DNA of 64,000 nt from Flavobacterium frigoritolerans (GCF_025847275.1 NZ_JAOZEV010000001.1:62001-126000), one strand, 5' to 3'. Counted from the first letter of the stretch, positions 43,015 to 54,822 are shown. Notes: generated from the sequence alone by a model not told the origin. Numbers and translations are program-made.

Positions 43015-43824
43015 CTAATAATCCCATCTACGCATTTTATTCAATTCTTCTTCTACTTTTAGTTCTTCTGACGGAATAACTTTTAAAAACGAAGGATGCT
43101 GTTCGATGGCATATTCTACTTTTTCAACAATTTCATCAATTGTATCATTATCATAATCAATAACAAGCGGTTCTTTGATAATAAATGATTGTAGAATTCC
43201 TTTCTTTTTCATTCGTAATCCTTTTTTATCAAAAGAACGTCGGAAACCATCAATTACAATTGGAACAACAATAGGTCTATGCTCCTTAATAATATGCGCT
43301 GTTCCTTTACGAACTGGCTTAAATGACTTAGTTGTTCCTTGCGGGAACGTGATCACCCACCCATCATTAAGAGCAATTTTAATATTTTCGGTATCATTAG
43401 GATTTACATCTCTTTTTTCGGTAACATCAACACCTTTAGCTCTCCAAGTACGTTCCACACTTATTGCTCCAACATAAGATAAAATTCGTGGCAACAAACC
43501 TGCTCTCATAGTTTCTTTAGCAGCTACATAATATATATTCATCTTAGGTTGCCATAAGTAACCTACATTTTTTATATTATCCTCTCTCCCACTCAAACTT
43601 GCGTTAAAAACATGAAACATAGCTACTACATCAGCAAAGTAAGTCTGATGATTAGATATAAAAAGAACATTAGTATCTGGTAAACTTCTTATAATTTCTG
43701 AGCCATCAATTTGCAATTCGTTAAAACCTCGGTAACGTCTATGTGTAATTCCCCCAAAAATTCGAATTAACCATTTTTTTATAAATAGTATATGACCAAA
43801 AGGATTTCTCTTAAACAATCCCAT
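43015..43824 (-). CDS. PlsC-like lysophospholipid acyltransferase
   Basis: A 269-residue peripheral membrane acyltransferase expected to acylate lysophosphatidate or a related lipid. The active-site block is FISNHQTYFADVVAM and the second block FPQGTTKSF. In both, the canonical residues deviate: HX4D appears as HX5D, and FPEGT as FPQGT. Block III-like RKGTAHIIKEHRPIVVPIVI is present. The start MGLFKRNPFGHILFIKKW (43824) is chosen; an in-frame extension to 43908 adds 28 basic/hydrophobic residues and cannot be excluded. It is alone between a terminator and a gene-poor spacer. Confidence 0.82.
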   Translation of the reverse strand: MGLFKRNPFGHILFIKKWLIRIFGGITHRRYRGFNELQIDGSEIIRSLPDTNVLFISNHQTYFADVVAMFHVFNASLSGREDNIKNVGYLWQPKMNIYYVAAKETMRAGLLPRILSYVGAISVERTWRAKGVDVTEKRDVNPNDTENIKIALNDGWVITFPQGTTKSFKPVRKGTAHIIKEHRPIVVPIVIDGFRRSFDKKGLRMKKKGILQSFIIKEPLVIDYDNDTIDEIVEKVEYAIEQHPSFLKVIPSEELKVEEELNKMRRWDY

Positions 43825-44140
43825 AAATTTATGTGTTATTTTGAAAATTAGAATGACAAACTTACGAAATTTATTTTTGTAGTTCCTACCAGCAACTACT
43901 CCAAACAAACAATCTGCAACACTCTAATTATCAGACACAATAATAATTTTCACTTAAAAGAAACACCATTACTGTTAAATAATTAATCTTAAAAAAAGTT
44001 TTAAATTTTACTAATTTAATCTAAAAGAGAGCTTCTTAAAAATGTAACAAAAAACCTTGTTTTATTATTTATCAAAACTATGCAAACAATTCTTCTGGAA
44101 ACAGTAAATGTAAAATTAATAATATCTTTTCTTAAACTAA

Positions 44141-44791
44141 TTAATTTACAAAACTCTCTTTCAAAACCTCTTTTAATTCACTCAATATCATAGCTGTTGC
44201 TCCCCAAACAATATGATTTTCTATTTTAAAAGCTGGAACAGTAATATTTTCAGCATACGAAGTTGATAAAATCGTTTCAACAACAATTTCATCATCTAAA
44301 AAAACGGAAAGAGGCAACTCTATAATATCAGCAACTTCTCTTGGATCTGGTCGGAAATGAATTTCTTCTTTACAAACGCCTAAAAAAGGATGTACTACAA
44401 AATTACTTGGCGGAATATAAGTTGGCGTAAATGCCTTTACAATTTCAATTTTATCAGGTAAAACACCTACTTCTTCATGTGTTTCACGTAAAGCTGTATA
44501 AGCATAACTCTCATCATCATGCTCATATTTCCCTCCTGGAAATGCAATTTGCGAAGAATGCACTCCATTATAGGCATTACGCACAATTAAAACCAAATGG
44601 GTAATATCATTTTTTGGATATAACAACATCATAACTGCAGCAACTCTCGGAGAATTAGCTTTAATATCGATATATTTCATGATTTCCATTCGTTCTAATG
44701 GAGCCATTTTAAAATGTGCTGCTTCAGCAGGGAGCTTTGCTTCTACTAGATTAGGAACAAAATGCAAAAAATATTGAAAATCCATAATCAA
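44141..44791 (-). CDS. Nudix hydrolase, CoA pyrophosphatase-like
   Basis: A 216-residue cytoplasmic enzyme. The Nudix box reads FPGGKYEHDDESYAYTALRE followed by THEEVGVL, with REx2EE for Mg2+ binding. Upstream AAVMMLLYPKNDITHLVLIV R and downstream FTPTYIPPSNFVVHPFLGV (an upstream/downstream pattern of the CoA pyrophosphatase branch) place it with NudL-type enzymes that cleave CoA or its derivatives. The start could be residue 3. It is divergent from the DUF4268 gene. Confidence 0.88.
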   Translation of the reverse strand: MIMDFQYFLHFVPNLVEAKLPAEAAHFKMAPLERMEIMKYIDIKANSPRVAAVMMLLYPKNDITHLVLIVRNAYNGVHSSQIAFPGGKYEHDDESYAYTALRETHEEVGVLPDKIEIVKAFTPTYIPPSNFVVHPFLGVCKEEIHFRPDPREVADIIELPLSVFLDDEIVVETILSTSYAENITVPAFKIENHIVWGATAMILSELKEVLKESFVN

Positions 44792-44878
44792 AGTCTATTT
44801 TTGTAGTCTCAAAATAATATATAAATATACTTTAGAAAATAGTGTCTCACAAATTTTCCAGAGTTTAAGCTAATAAAA

Positions 44879-45313
44879 ATGTACAGTAAAGAAGAATCAC
44901 AGAAAATGAAGAGAGAGTTTTGGGTGGCTTTTGCCGAGAAATATCCCCGAAAGTGGGTGCTCTACGATACCAAAATTAAAGATTTCTCTTTTAAATTTTA
45001 TGTCGATAATAAAAAAGCACAGGTTTTAATAGACATCGAACACCGTAGTGACGACAAACGAAATGCTTACTATGAAAAACTGGAGGCGTTAAAAAATATT
45101 CTGGAAGACGAATTTATCAAAGACCTTGTTTTTGAAAAAGAATACACTTTAGAAAGTGGTAAAACTATCAGCCGTATTTGGGTAGAAAAACTAGGTGTTG
45201 GTTTTAGTAATCGTAAATATTGGGATGAAATATTCGACTTTTACTTTGAAAAAATGAATGCCTTGGAATTGTTTTACTTAGAATATGATGAGTTTATCAA
45301 GGATATTGAGTAG
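44879..45313 (+). CDS. DUF4268 protein
   Basis: A 144-residue cytoplasmic protein with a strongly charged, helix-rich sequence. The opening SKEESQKMKREFWVAFAEKY, the central KAQVLIDIEHRSDDKRNAYY and the tail EYDEFIKDIE correspond to DUF4268, sometimes found as the C-terminal part of larger nuclease-like proteins. Here it stands alone; function unknown. It ends before a perfect hairpin. Confidence 0.88.
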   Translation: MYSKEESQKMKREFWVAFAEKYPRKWVLYDTKIKDFSFKFYVDNKKAQVLIDIEHRSDDKRNAYYEKLEALKNILEDEFIKDLVFEKEYTLESGKTISRIWVEKLGVGFSNRKYWDEIFDFYFEKMNALELFYLEYDEFIKDIE

Positions 45314-45420
45314 TTTTTTTGATTCTGAAGCTCTGAGCTACTAAGATTCTAATTTTCTACTTAACCTAAAATTCAAAAGAAATAAAAGTTTCGTGAATTG
45401 TGGTTATACAAGCCATTAAA

Positions 45421-45462
45421 AAACAACCCTGATAAGTTTTACAAACTTATCAGGGTTGTTTA
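45421..45462. terminator. Bidirectional hairpin terminator
   Basis: AAACAACCCTGATAAGTTT pairs with AAACTTATCAGGGTTGTTT, with a 4-base loop (TACA), between convergent genes, with T-rich flanks. Confidence 0.92.
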
Positions 45463-45498
45463 ATTTTTAATCTTCTCTAAATTATAGATTAGTATATT

Positions 45499-45909
45499 TT
45501 AGATAGTAAAAATATTATACACAATGATTCGGTCGTTGTAGTTTATATATAATTGCTTTCTGTTATCCTGCTTTTTTCTTGTTATAATCGATAATTTAGT
45601 ATCGTTCCCTTTTAAATCTTTACAAATAAAAGAATACACAATATCTGTATCATTTTCTTCTCTAGCTATATAATCTGAAATTTGATATACTTGTGTCTCT
45701 TGTGAATTAACTACAATTCGGTTCTTATCTGTATCTAAAACAACCAAAATATTAACCAATTCCAAATCTGACCACTTACCCCATTTTCCTCTTTCATTTT
45801 TCTCTAAAACGCTATAACCAGAAGTTCTAAACTTATAACTCTGACTATAGGCTTGTTGCAAACCAAGTCCTAGAAAAAATAATACTATATAAATTTTTAT
45901 TCGATTCAT
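45499..45909 (-). CDS. Small secreted protein, unknown
   Basis: A 136-residue protein with signal peptide MNRIKIYIVLFFLGLGLQQA, cleaved near YSQ. The mature part is beta-rich (SYKFRTSGYSVLEKNERGKW, NILVVLDTDKNRIVVNS), with no Cys pair except one Cys. I do not recognise it. It ends just 4 bases before the nitronate monooxygenase gene begins to read toward it (same strand), so the two may be cotranscribed. Confidence 0.72.
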   Translation of the reverse strand: MNRIKIYIVLFFLGLGLQQAYSQSYKFRTSGYSVLEKNERGKWGKWSDLELVNILVVLDTDKNRIVVNSQETQVYQISDYIAREENDTDIVYSFICKDLKGNDTKLSIITRKKQDNRKQLYINYNDRIIVYNIFTI

Positions 45910-45913
45910 TTAT

Positions 45914-46858
45914 TTAAAAATCTAAATTTAATGTTTGTTTACGTGCAGTTTCAAAATCTGAAATCATCTCATCTATAATTTCAGCAGCTGGTTTAATATC
46001 ATGAATAAGTCCTGCTATTTGTCCTATTTCTAATTCTCCTTCTTCCAAATCTCCTTCAAACATACCGCGTTTTGCTCTTGCTCTTCCTAAAAGCGCAACA
46101 AGTTCCTCTTTTGTTGGACATTTTTCATACAATGCCTGAACATCTTGATAAAATTTATTCTTAATTAATCGCACTGGAGCCAATTCTTTCAATGTCAAAT
46201 GTGTACCCCCTTCTTTTACATTAACAATAGTTTGTTTAAAATTATCATGTGCAGAAGATTCTGTTGAGGCTGCAAAACGGCTGCCCACCTGAACTCCATC
46301 TGCACCTAAAACCATTGCTGCAAGCATTCCTTTTCCTGTTGCAATTCCTCCTGCTGCTATGAGTGGAATACTAATTTTTTCGCGCACCATCGGGATTAAT
46401 GTAAAAGTCGTTGTTTCATCACGTCCATTATGTCCTCCTGCTTCAAAACCTTCTGCTACAATGGCATCTACACCTGCTTCCTGAGCTTTTAAAGCAAAAA
46501 TAGTACTACTTACCACATGCACAACTGTAATCCCTTTTTCTTTTAAAAAAGATGTCCATGTTTTAGGATTTCCTGCCGATGTAAATACAATTTTCACCCC
46601 TTCATCAACAATTATTTTTATGATTTCGTCGATATTAGGATACAGCATTGGCACATTCACTCCAAAGGGTTTTGAAGTTGCTTTTTTACATTTCTGAATG
46701 TGTTCTCGCAATACTTCTGGGTACATTGAGCCTGCTCCTATTATTCCTAAACCACCAGCATTACTCACTGCACTTGCAAGTTTGTATCCACTATTCCAAA
46801 TCATTCCTGCCTGAATTATTGGGTATTTTATATTAAAAAGAGTTGTTATTTTATTCAT
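45914..46858 (-). CDS. Nitronate monooxygenase-type FMN oxidoreductase
   Basis: A 314-residue TIM-barrel flavoprotein that oxidises alkyl nitronates or reduces related substrates with FMN. Family marks: KYPIIQAGMIWNSGYKLASA, SNAGGLGIIGAG, GVNVPM, AIVAEGFEAGGHNG, PLIAAGGIATGKGMLAAMVL and GADGVQVGSRFA, the FMN phosphate-binding part. It belongs to the large 2-nitropropane dioxygenase family, where true substrates are often unknown. It is not near the nitrogen-respiration genes, so no link is claimed. Confidence 0.9.
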   Translation of the reverse strand: MNKITTLFNIKYPIIQAGMIWNSGYKLASAVSNAGGLGIIGAGSMYPEVLREHIQKCKKATSKPFGVNVPMLYPNIDEIIKIIVDEGVKIVFTSAGNPKTWTSFLKEKGITVVHVVSSTIFALKAQEAGVDAIVAEGFEAGGHNGRDETTTFTLIPMVREKISIPLIAAGGIATGKGMLAAMVLGADGVQVGSRFAASTESSAHDNFKQTIVNVKEGGTHLTLKELAPVRLIKNKFYQDVQALYEKCPTKEELVALLGRARAKRGMFEGDLEEGELEIGQIAGLIHDIKPAAEIIDEMISDFETARKQTLNLDF

Positions 46859-46871
46859 GTACTACTGCCAA

Positions 46872-48485
46872 TTATTGTTTTATAATTTTCCCTGTTTTAT
46901 ACAGGTTACTCGCCTCTAAAGTATAAAAATAAATCCCAGAATGTAACGATTGCAACGAAACTATCGAACTCTGATTGGAAATTTGTCTTTCAACTACCTT
47001 TTGCCCAAGTAAAGAATATACTGTTAGAAAGGCTTCATTAATATCTTTTGATAAAGTAAAATAAATATCTGAATTTGTTGGATTAGGATATACTAAAAAA
47101 TCTGATTTATTAATCGAATCAACATTTAAAGCGGTATTCAACGCCAGACTGAAATTGGGAATTCCATAGCCATATTGAATATTCGGAAACGTATATCGAT
47201 CTGATGATTGCAAAACCAACTGTCGAATCTCCTGATTTGTTTTATTTGGGAAAGCCTGCCATAGACAAGCAATTGTTCCTGCCATTATTGGGCATGAAAA
47301 AGAAGTTCCGTTAGTTGTACCAATATTTCCAAAAACATCAGATACTACTGCCGCTGTTCCTTGTGCCATAACATCTGGTTTGATTCTTTGGTCATAACTA
47401 GGTCCAATAGAACTAAAAGAAGATAACGTTTTGGTAGCCGTAACTGATCCTACGGTAATTACAGATACAGCATCGGCTGGACCTCCAATATGTTTCTCCG
47501 AAGTATTTCCTTCATTACCTGCAGATGCAACTACAATCATTCCTTTACTAAAAGCAATTTCTGCTCCTCTCGAAATATAATTAGCTGTACCATTCATATC
47601 ACTATAACTATGGCTATAATTTGCATTATCATATCCAAAATACCCCAAAGAAGTCGTAATAATATCAGCTCCTAATCTATCTGCCTCTTCTGCTGCTTCT
47701 ACCCAAAGCGATTCTTCAACAGGATTCTCTGAAGTATCATCTTCAGTAATAAACAAATAATAGGAAGCATCGGGAGCAGTACCAACTAAAACATTTTCTT
47801 TATACCCTCCCATAGTCGATAAAACCTCGGTACCATGAGAAACGCCTGCATAAAAATCCGGATTTCTTAAAACGTAATTATAACCACCTAAAATTTTATT
47901 ATTATCCCTTAAACGCTGAAAAGTACTTGCTGTATTAACACCTGGAAAACCAGCATCGAGAACGGCAATTATTTTGCCTGAACCTGTATAATTTTGTTGG
48001 TGTAGAATTTGCCCATTAAGCATTTGGATCTGATTTGCAGATATTCCATAAGAATAATTCACTGCCGTCTCAAGCTTCTTATTGGTTGATTTTACTTTTT
48101 CTGAAGCTATTTTTCTCCCTGTAAGATCTAAAGATTTATTTGCAAAATCGACTTTAGACACAAATGATAATAGTTTAAGAGCATTAATATCTGCTTGTGT
48201 TCCCCGAATATGAAGTGCATTTAACCATTTGGATTTTGCCATAACCGTTATTCCTGCGCTTGCTTTTATCTGGTTGATATAAGCCGTTTCAATCGGAATA
48301 TCTTTAAAGTCCAAAGCAATATTTTGCCTAAGCCTTCTATCCAACGCTCTCTGTGAAAGCATCGATAAAGGATCATCATAATAGGTTTGAGAATTGGGTT
48401 TGGCATTAAAATAAACCCATGCTTCTTCTTGCGAGAATGCCGCAGATGAAACCAATAAAAGAAGAAATAGGATATATCTTTTCAT
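46872..48485 (-). CDS. Secreted S8 subtilisin-like protease with T9SS type A sorting domain
   Basis: A 537-residue secreted peptidase. The signal peptide MKRYILFLLLLVSSAAFS is followed by a propeptide-like region of about 140 residues. The catalytic domain (about 165-450) has Asp177 (AVLDAGFPG), His217 (GVSHGTEV), oxyanion Asn323 (ASAGNEG) and Ser395 (NGTSFSCP). Residues about 462-537 form the C-terminal type A sorting domain (LVYPNPTNSDIYFTLS, GIYFYTLEASNLYKTGKIIK), which directs export by the type IX system and cell-surface attachment or release. It indicates a Bacteroidota with a T9SS. The gene is on the same strand as and 13 bases upstream of the nitronate monooxygenase gene. Confidence 0.95.
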   Translation of the reverse strand: MKRYILFLLLLVSSAAFSQEEAWVYFNAKPNSQTYYDDPLSMLSQRALDRRLRQNIALDFKDIPIETAYINQIKASAGITVMAKSKWLNALHIRGTQADINALKLLSFVSKVDFANKSLDLTGRKIASEKVKSTNKKLETAVNYSYGISANQIQMLNGQILHQQNYTGSGKIIAVLDAGFPGVNTASTFQRLRDNNKILGGYNYVLRNPDFYAGVSHGTEVLSTMGGYKENVLVGTAPDASYYLFITEDDTSENPVEESLWVEAAEEADRLGADIITTSLGYFGYDNANYSHSYSDMNGTANYISRGAEIAFSKGMIVVASAGNEGNTSEKHIGGPADAVSVITVGSVTATKTLSSFSSIGPSYDQRIKPDVMAQGTAAVVSDVFGNIGTTNGTSFSCPIMAGTIACLWQAFPNKTNQEIRQLVLQSSDRYTFPNIQYGYGIPNFSLALNTALNVDSINKSDFLVYPNPTNSDIYFTLSKDINEAFLTVYSLLGQKVVERQISNQSSIVSLQSLHSGIYFYTLEASNLYKTGKIIKQ

Positions 48486-48534
48486 AGGCTACTTTTTGGG
48501 TTAAGGTAAAAACCTTCCGTAAAAAAGTACTAAT

Positions 48535-49722
48535 CTAAGAAATTACTCCCGAACCAACTAATTCATTATCTAAATACCAAGCTGCAAATTGCCCCTCGGT
48601 TATAGCCGATTGTGGCTCATCGAAGTGAATGTACATTCCGCCTTCAAATTGGTGTAAGGTTGCTTTTTGCAAAGGCTGACGGTAACGAATTCTTGCCATT
48701 ACTTCCATTTGTTCTCCATTTTTTAAAGCCAAATCGGTACGAATCCAGTGTACTTCTGATTTTTCTATAAACAATGCTTTTTTAAACAAACCAGGATGCT
48801 GACTCGTTAAACCTGTATAAATCGTATTGGTTGCTACGTCGGTTGCTATGATAAATAATGGATCTGTTGTTCCACCTACATTAAGCCCTTTTCGTTGACC
48901 AATAGTAAAATAATGTGCACCCTGATGTTTCCCAACCACTTTACCCATTGTTGGAGCGTAAGGCAGTCTTTGAGATTCAAATTCTAATTCTTTCTCAACA
49001 GATAAGTCCTCTGATTTTTCTGAATTATATATTGGATCGTTTTTATCAATTTGCACAATTAAACCATCTTTTGGTTGTAGTTTTTGTTGCAAAAACTCTG
49101 GTAAACGTACTTTCCCTATGAAACATAACCCTTGTGAATCTTTCTTTTCAGCAGTAACCAAATCCATTTCAGCAGCAATTTCGCGCACTTCTGGTTTTGT
49201 TAATCCTCCTATAGGAAACAATGATTTAGCCAACTGTTCTTGTGACAACTGACATAAAAAATAAGATTGATCTTTATTTGTATCTGCTCCGGCTATAAGT
49301 TGGTATACTTTTTCGCCATTAACATCGATTTCTGTTTTTTGACAATAATGCCCTGTAGCTACATAATCAGCTCCAAGACTTAATGCGATTTTCATGAAAA
49401 CATCAAATTTAATCTCACGATTACACAACACATCCGGGTTTGGTGTGCGTCCTTTTTCATATTCGTTGAACATATAGTCAACGATTTTTTCTTTGTATTC
49501 TTCGCTTAAATCAACGGTTTGAAAAGGAATCCCAAGTTTTTCGGCTACCAATAAAGCATCATTACTATCTTCTAACCAAGGACATTCGTTAGAAATAGTA
49601 ACTGAATCATCATGCCAATTCTTCATAAAAAGACCAATAACCTCATATCCTTGTTGTTGCAACAAATAAGCCGCAACACTAGAATCAACACCTCCGGAAA
49701 GTCCTACTACTACACGTTTCAT
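48535..49722 (-). CDS. mnmA: tRNA 2-thiouridylase MnmA
   Basis: A 395-residue cytosolic enzyme that thiolates U34 of tRNA-Lys, -Glu and -Gln. P-loop [18 protein letters not shown], catalytic Cys in [13 protein letters not shown], and second Cys in [11 protein letters not shown] are present. The target-recognition and beta-barrel domains follow ([34 protein letters not shown]). Length is slightly above that of E. coli MnmA, as in other Bacteroidota. Monocistronic. Confidence 0.97.
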   Translation of the reverse strand: MKRVVVGLSGGVDSSVAAYLLQQQGYEVIGLFMKNWHDDSVTISNECPWLEDSNDALLVAEKLGIPFQTVDLSEEYKEKIVDYMFNEYEKGRTPNPDVLCNREIKFDVFMKIALSLGADYVATGHYCQKTEIDVNGEKVYQLIAGADTNKDQSYFLCQLSQEQLAKSLFPIGGLTKPEVREIAAEMDLVTAEKKDSQGLCFIGKVRLPEFLQQKLQPKDGLIVQIDKNDPIYNSEKSEDLSVEKELEFESQRLPYAPTMGKVVGKHQGAHYFTIGQRKGLNVGGTTDPLFIIATDVATNTIYTGLTSQHPGLFKKALFIEKSEVHWIRTDLALKNGEQMEVMARIRYRQPLQKATLHQFEGGMYIHFDEPQSAITEGQFAAWYLDNELVGSGVIS

Positions 49723-49912
49723 ATATTCGAAATCTAAAAAAAATTATTTTGCAAAGTTAATCCTTAATTGCAGATAACAACTATTGTTTCCATTAGTTTA
49801 TACAATCGAGGAGTAGATAAAAGTTATTATAATTTTTGATTGTATTTTTTTTTAATTTAATTACTTCTAAAAAATGCACTATACTCTTATATTTCAGCTC
49901 GTTGGTGTTATT

Positions 49913-49934
49913 ATTTAACACATAGAAACATAGT
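49913..49934. repeat. 22-bp dispersed element, copy 1
   Basis: ATTTAACACATAGAAACATA GT. The copy at 61863-61884 differs by one base (ACG for ACA). Both lie in gene-free spacers. Confidence 0.55.
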
Positions 49935-50173
49935 TTTTTTAGCTTATACATTTCACTTAATCAATAATATAACATAGCTTTATTATGCAAGCTAAGCCAC
50001 TCTGCACTAAAAGTAATGAAGTTAAAATTTCAACCTGAGACCAATAAACCAAAATTAAAATTAGATAAAAGGAAGATTGAATATACCGAAAGTTAATCTT
50101 AATTGTTATCCTAAAGAAGATCTTTTTCTCACCTTGTGGATATAATAGTGGATATAATAATTGATACAAAACA

Positions 50174-50200
50174 CCTAACAGGTTTTAAAAACCTGTTAGG
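50174..50200. terminator. Hairpin downstream of the YwqK-type gene
   Basis: CCTAACAGGTTTT pairs with AAAACCTGTTAGG, 21 bases after the stop of the 50221-50943 gene. Confidence 0.7.
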
Positions 50201-50220
50201 ATAAATTAAACTGTGTCACT

Positions 50221-50943
50221 TTATTTTTTTTTCTTCTCGACTTTATCTGCTGTTTTGTTTGTATTTTTCGGATCGCTCATATTGACTTCTTTTACTAGCT
50301 TTCCTTTTTCGAAAAACTGCCAATTACCCGATTTTTTTCCATTTACAAATATCCCTTTTGAAGCAACAACTCCATTTGAATTATTAAAAACCGCTTCTCC
50401 GTTAAACTCGTTATTTTTATAGTTTAACTGCTCTAAAACATTTCCGTTTTCGGCATATCTTTTATAAAAACCTTCTTTAACATCGTTTTTATAATTCATT
50501 TCTTCCGCAATTTTCCCATTTGGATAAAAAACGGAACGCAGGCCATTTAACTTTCCTTTACTATAATTTTCAATAGTCATTACTGCTGGAGAAGCTTGAT
50601 GATAGTATTTCCATTCACCCTCAAAAAGCTTATTGATCACTTTTCCTTCACTTACTTTATTCTTCGCTTGATCGTAAAAAATAGTATATGCACTACCGTC
50701 GTTGGCACTAAAATCTCTTGTTGCAATTACACTGGCTGCCTTAGTATCATCATAAAACTTAAAAACACCAGTTTCCTTGCCATGACTAAAAGTTCCTTCG
50801 TAACGGGGTCTTTTTGATTCCTCATAAGTTCCTTTCCAAAGCCCGTCTTTTTTTCCGTTTTCATCTAGCTTATTTAATGTTTGTGCATTTATAAAAAAAG
50901 CATTCAACAAAAGCAATCCGAGTAGTATTCTTTTACAAACCAT
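50221..50943 (-). CDS. Secreted MORN/YwqK-repeat protein
   Basis: A 240-residue protein with signal peptide MVCKRILLGLLLLNAFFINA, cleaved near QTLN. The mature part consists of about six MORN-type repeats (GLWKGTYEESKRPRYEGTF, LNGLRSVFYPNGKIAEEMNY, KEGFYKRYAENGNVLEQLNY, NGEAVFNNSNGVVASKGIF), and ends with a Lys-rich tail. Such proteins are often labelled as YwqK antitoxin family, but no toxin gene is adjacent and the signal peptide argues for an envelope location. It is 101 bases after yidC on the same strand, beyond a hairpin. Confidence 0.85.
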   Translation of the reverse strand: MVCKRILLGLLLLNAFFINAQTLNKLDENGKKDGLWKGTYEESKRPRYEGTFSHGKETGVFKFYDDTKAASVIATRDFSANDGSAYTIFYDQAKNKVSEGKVINKLFEGEWKYYHQASPAVMTIENYSKGKLNGLRSVFYPNGKIAEEMNYKNDVKEGFYKRYAENGNVLEQLNYKNNEFNGEAVFNNSNGVVASKGIFVNGKKSGNWQFFEKGKLVKEVNMSDPKNTNKTADKVEKKKK

Positions 50944-51000
50944 TTTATATTCTATTTTTATTCTTAACGAAATAGTTCCTTAATAAATTATACGGGTATA

Positions 51001-51029
51001 AAAAAATCCCGATAAATCGAGATTTTTTT
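51001..51029 (-). terminator. Terminator of yidC
   Basis: AAAAAATCCCGAT pairs with ATCGAGATTTTTT with one mismatch. It lies 16 bases after the yidC stop and has a U run on the minus strand. Confidence 0.75.
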
Positions 51030-51044
51030 ATTTTCAATGTTATA

Positions 51045-52952
51045 TTATTTTTTGCCTTTAGCAGCTTTAGCAGCTTCTTGTTGCTCCATAACTTCTTGTA
51101 AACGTCTTTGGAACTTACCTTGTTTTTTAGGCTCTTTTAATTTGTTTTCTTGTATTTGAGCATGAATCTTATCACTATCTACAATATAGTTTTTAATTAC
51201 AAACATAATTCCGATTGTAATTAAGTTAGAGATAAAGTTATACAAACTCAAACCTGCTCCATACGAGTTGAAGAATATCAACATCATTAGCGGTGATACA
51301 TAAATCATGATTTTCATCATCTTAGCCATATCTGGCATACCTTCTTGTTGAGGAGCTGCCATTTGTTGATCACCAGATGTCATTTTCATGTAAAAGAAAA
51401 TCGCAATTGCTGCCAATATTGGGAACAAACTAATATGATCTCCATATAATGGAATATGGAATGGTAATTTTGCGATAGCATCAAATGAAGATAAATCGTC
51501 TGCCCATAAGAAGCTTTTTTGTCTTAACTCAAATGCTGATGGGAAAAACTGGAACGAAGCATACATAAACGGAAGTTGTATCAAGGCTGGTATACAACCC
51601 GCCATTGGGTTTACTCCTGCTTTATTATACAGCTTCATTGTTTCTTGCTGTTTCTTCATTGGGTCTTTTTTGTATTTTTCTCCCAACTCAGTAATTTCAG
51701 GTCGCAATACTTTCATTTTTGCCTGCGACAAGAATGATTTGTAAGTTATTGGCGACATCGCTATTTTTATCAAAATTGTAAAAACAATAATAGCAATACC
51801 TAATGATAATCCAATTGTAGAGCTCAAGAATCCAAATAAAGGAATGAAGATAAATTTATTAATCCATCCGAAGATTCCCCAACCTAATGGAATGATTCTT
51901 TCTAAATTTGCATCATATGATTTTAAAGTTTTATAATCAGATGGTCCAAAATACCAGCTCATTTTATAATCAATCTCTCCATTTGAAAATGCTAATGGAA
52001 CATTTGCTTTAAAATCTTTTGTAAATGTTGTATCAACTTTCTCATCTTTAACTAAGTTATGAGAATGTAATCTTGATTTTTCAAAAGGAGTTTTTGTCAA
52101 TAAAATTGTAGAGAAGAAATGTTGTTTAAAAGCAATAAAACTTACTTTTTCTGGCGTTTCTTCTTTATTTTCTCCTTGACCTACGTAGCTAGTTTTTCCG
52201 TCATTATATTCATAATATATCTCTGCATAACGGTTTTCATATGAAACACTTTTTTCGTTTCTATACGTTTTTAAATCCCACTCTAAATCCAAAGGTTTAG
52301 ATGTATTCAAAACTTTATTTAATCCTTGTGAACGAAGATCAAAACCGATCATATAATCATTTGGCTTTAATACATATTTGTATTCCAAAAATTCATTTGG
52401 ACCTGCTTTTAAACGCATAGACAATACTTGATCCTCACCATTTTTAGTCAATGTTGGCTCAAAAAATAAATCTTTTGTATTTAAAGTACGATTATCGTTA
52501 GTAACCAGTTGAATGTTTAAATTAGCATTGTTGTTTTTAATCAACTCTACTAATTCACCTGATCCTTTTTTAAATTTTTCATATTTCTTTAAAATAGCTT
52601 CTACTATATACCCCCCTTTATTGGCGATTTTTAGTTTTACTACATCATTTTCGATAGTTGTATAAGCATCTTTAGCAGAAGGAAGTGTAGCTGAATAAGC
52701 AAATCCTCCTAATGTTTTTTGCAATTTTGCCAATTGTAAAGTATCTCCTGGAGTTGTTGCAACTGGTAAAACCGCAGCTTTAGCAGTAGCATCTTTAGCT
52801 TGAGCTTCTTGTTTTGCAACTAATTCTTTCTTGGCTTTTTCTGCAGCTATAGTAGCTTCAGAAGGTTTATTTTGATACATTATCCAAATCAAAATACCAA
52901 AAATCAATATAAAACCAATAACTGAATTGAGGTCAAATTTTTTTTCTTCCAT
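51045..52952 (-). CDS. yidC: Membrane protein insertase YidC
   Basis: A 635-residue inner-membrane insertase. TM1 (about 8-25, VIGFILIFGILIWIMYQN) is followed by a large periplasmic beta domain (about 60-350) and the conserved five-helix core: WGIFGWINKFIFIPLFGFLS, MSPITYKSFLSQAKMKVLRP (with the conserved positively charged site), AGVNPMAGCIPALIQLPFMY and NLITIGIMFVIKNY. The long periplasmic domain is typical of Gram-negative YidC. A basic tail ends in AKAAKGKK. It follows pyrG by 66 bases on the same strand and may be cotranscribed with it. Confidence 0.97.
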   Translation of the reverse strand: MEEKKFDLNSVIGFILIFGILIWIMYQNKPSEATIAAEKAKKELVAKQEAQAKDATAKAAVLPVATTPGDTLQLAKLQKTLGGFAYSATLPSAKDAYTTIENDVVKLKIANKGGYIVEAILKKYEKFKKGSGELVELIKNNNANLNIQLVTNDNRTLNTKDLFFEPTLTKNGEDQVLSMRLKAGPNEFLEYKYVLKPNDYMIGFDLRSQGLNKVLNTSKPLDLEWDLKTYRNEKSVSYENRYAEIYYEYNDGKTSYVGQGENKEETPEKVSFIAFKQHFFSTILLTKTPFEKSRLHSHNLVKDEKVDTTFTKDFKANVPLAFSNGEIDYKMSWYFGPSDYKTLKSYDANLERIIPLGWGIFGWINKFIFIPLFGFLSSTIGLSLGIAIIVFTILIKIAMSPITYKSFLSQAKMKVLRPEITELGEKYKKDPMKKQQETMKLYNKAGVNPMAGCIPALIQLPFMYASFQFFPSAFELRQKSFLWADDLSSFDAIAKLPFHIPLYGDHISLFPILAAIAIFFYMKMTSGDQQMAAPQQEGMPDMAKMMKIMIYVSPLMMLIFFNSYGAGLSLYNFISNLITIGIMFVIKNYIVDSDKIHAQIQENKLKEPKKQGKFQRRLQEVMEQQEAAKAAKGKK

Positions 52953-53018
52953 TATAATTTTTATTCTAAGTTTTATGTTTACGTTTCTTCTGTTTTCAGA
53001 AACTTATACAAATACGTA

Positions 53019-54704
<1,686 letters not shown>

Positions 54705-54822
54705 TTAGATAATTAGATAATTTCCATTTTTTTAAACAGAACGTTTAGTTGTTTCCGTAATTCACAATTTTTCTTTTCAAATAGACTCCATTTTAATCAA
54801 TCTATTTATTCAGTCTTAATTT

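Larger units (their letters stand above)
49723..50220. other. Gene-free spacer with a dispersed element and a hairpin
   Basis: 498 bases with no convincing ORF; a 70-residue minus-strand ORF (49957-50169) looks like chance. It holds a 22-bp dispersed repeat copy (49913-49934), a tandem TGGATATAATA pair (about 50136-50157) and a hairpin at 50174-50200. Confidence 0.5.

Noticed and set aside
49957..50169. 70-residue minus-strand ORF in the spacer after mnmA
   Set aside because: Low complexity, no recognisable domain, and the spacer is repeat-like.
50221..50943. Toxin-antitoxin role for the YwqK/MORN protein
   Set aside because: No toxin-like neighbour and a clear signal peptide; MORN repeats alone do not define an antitoxin.
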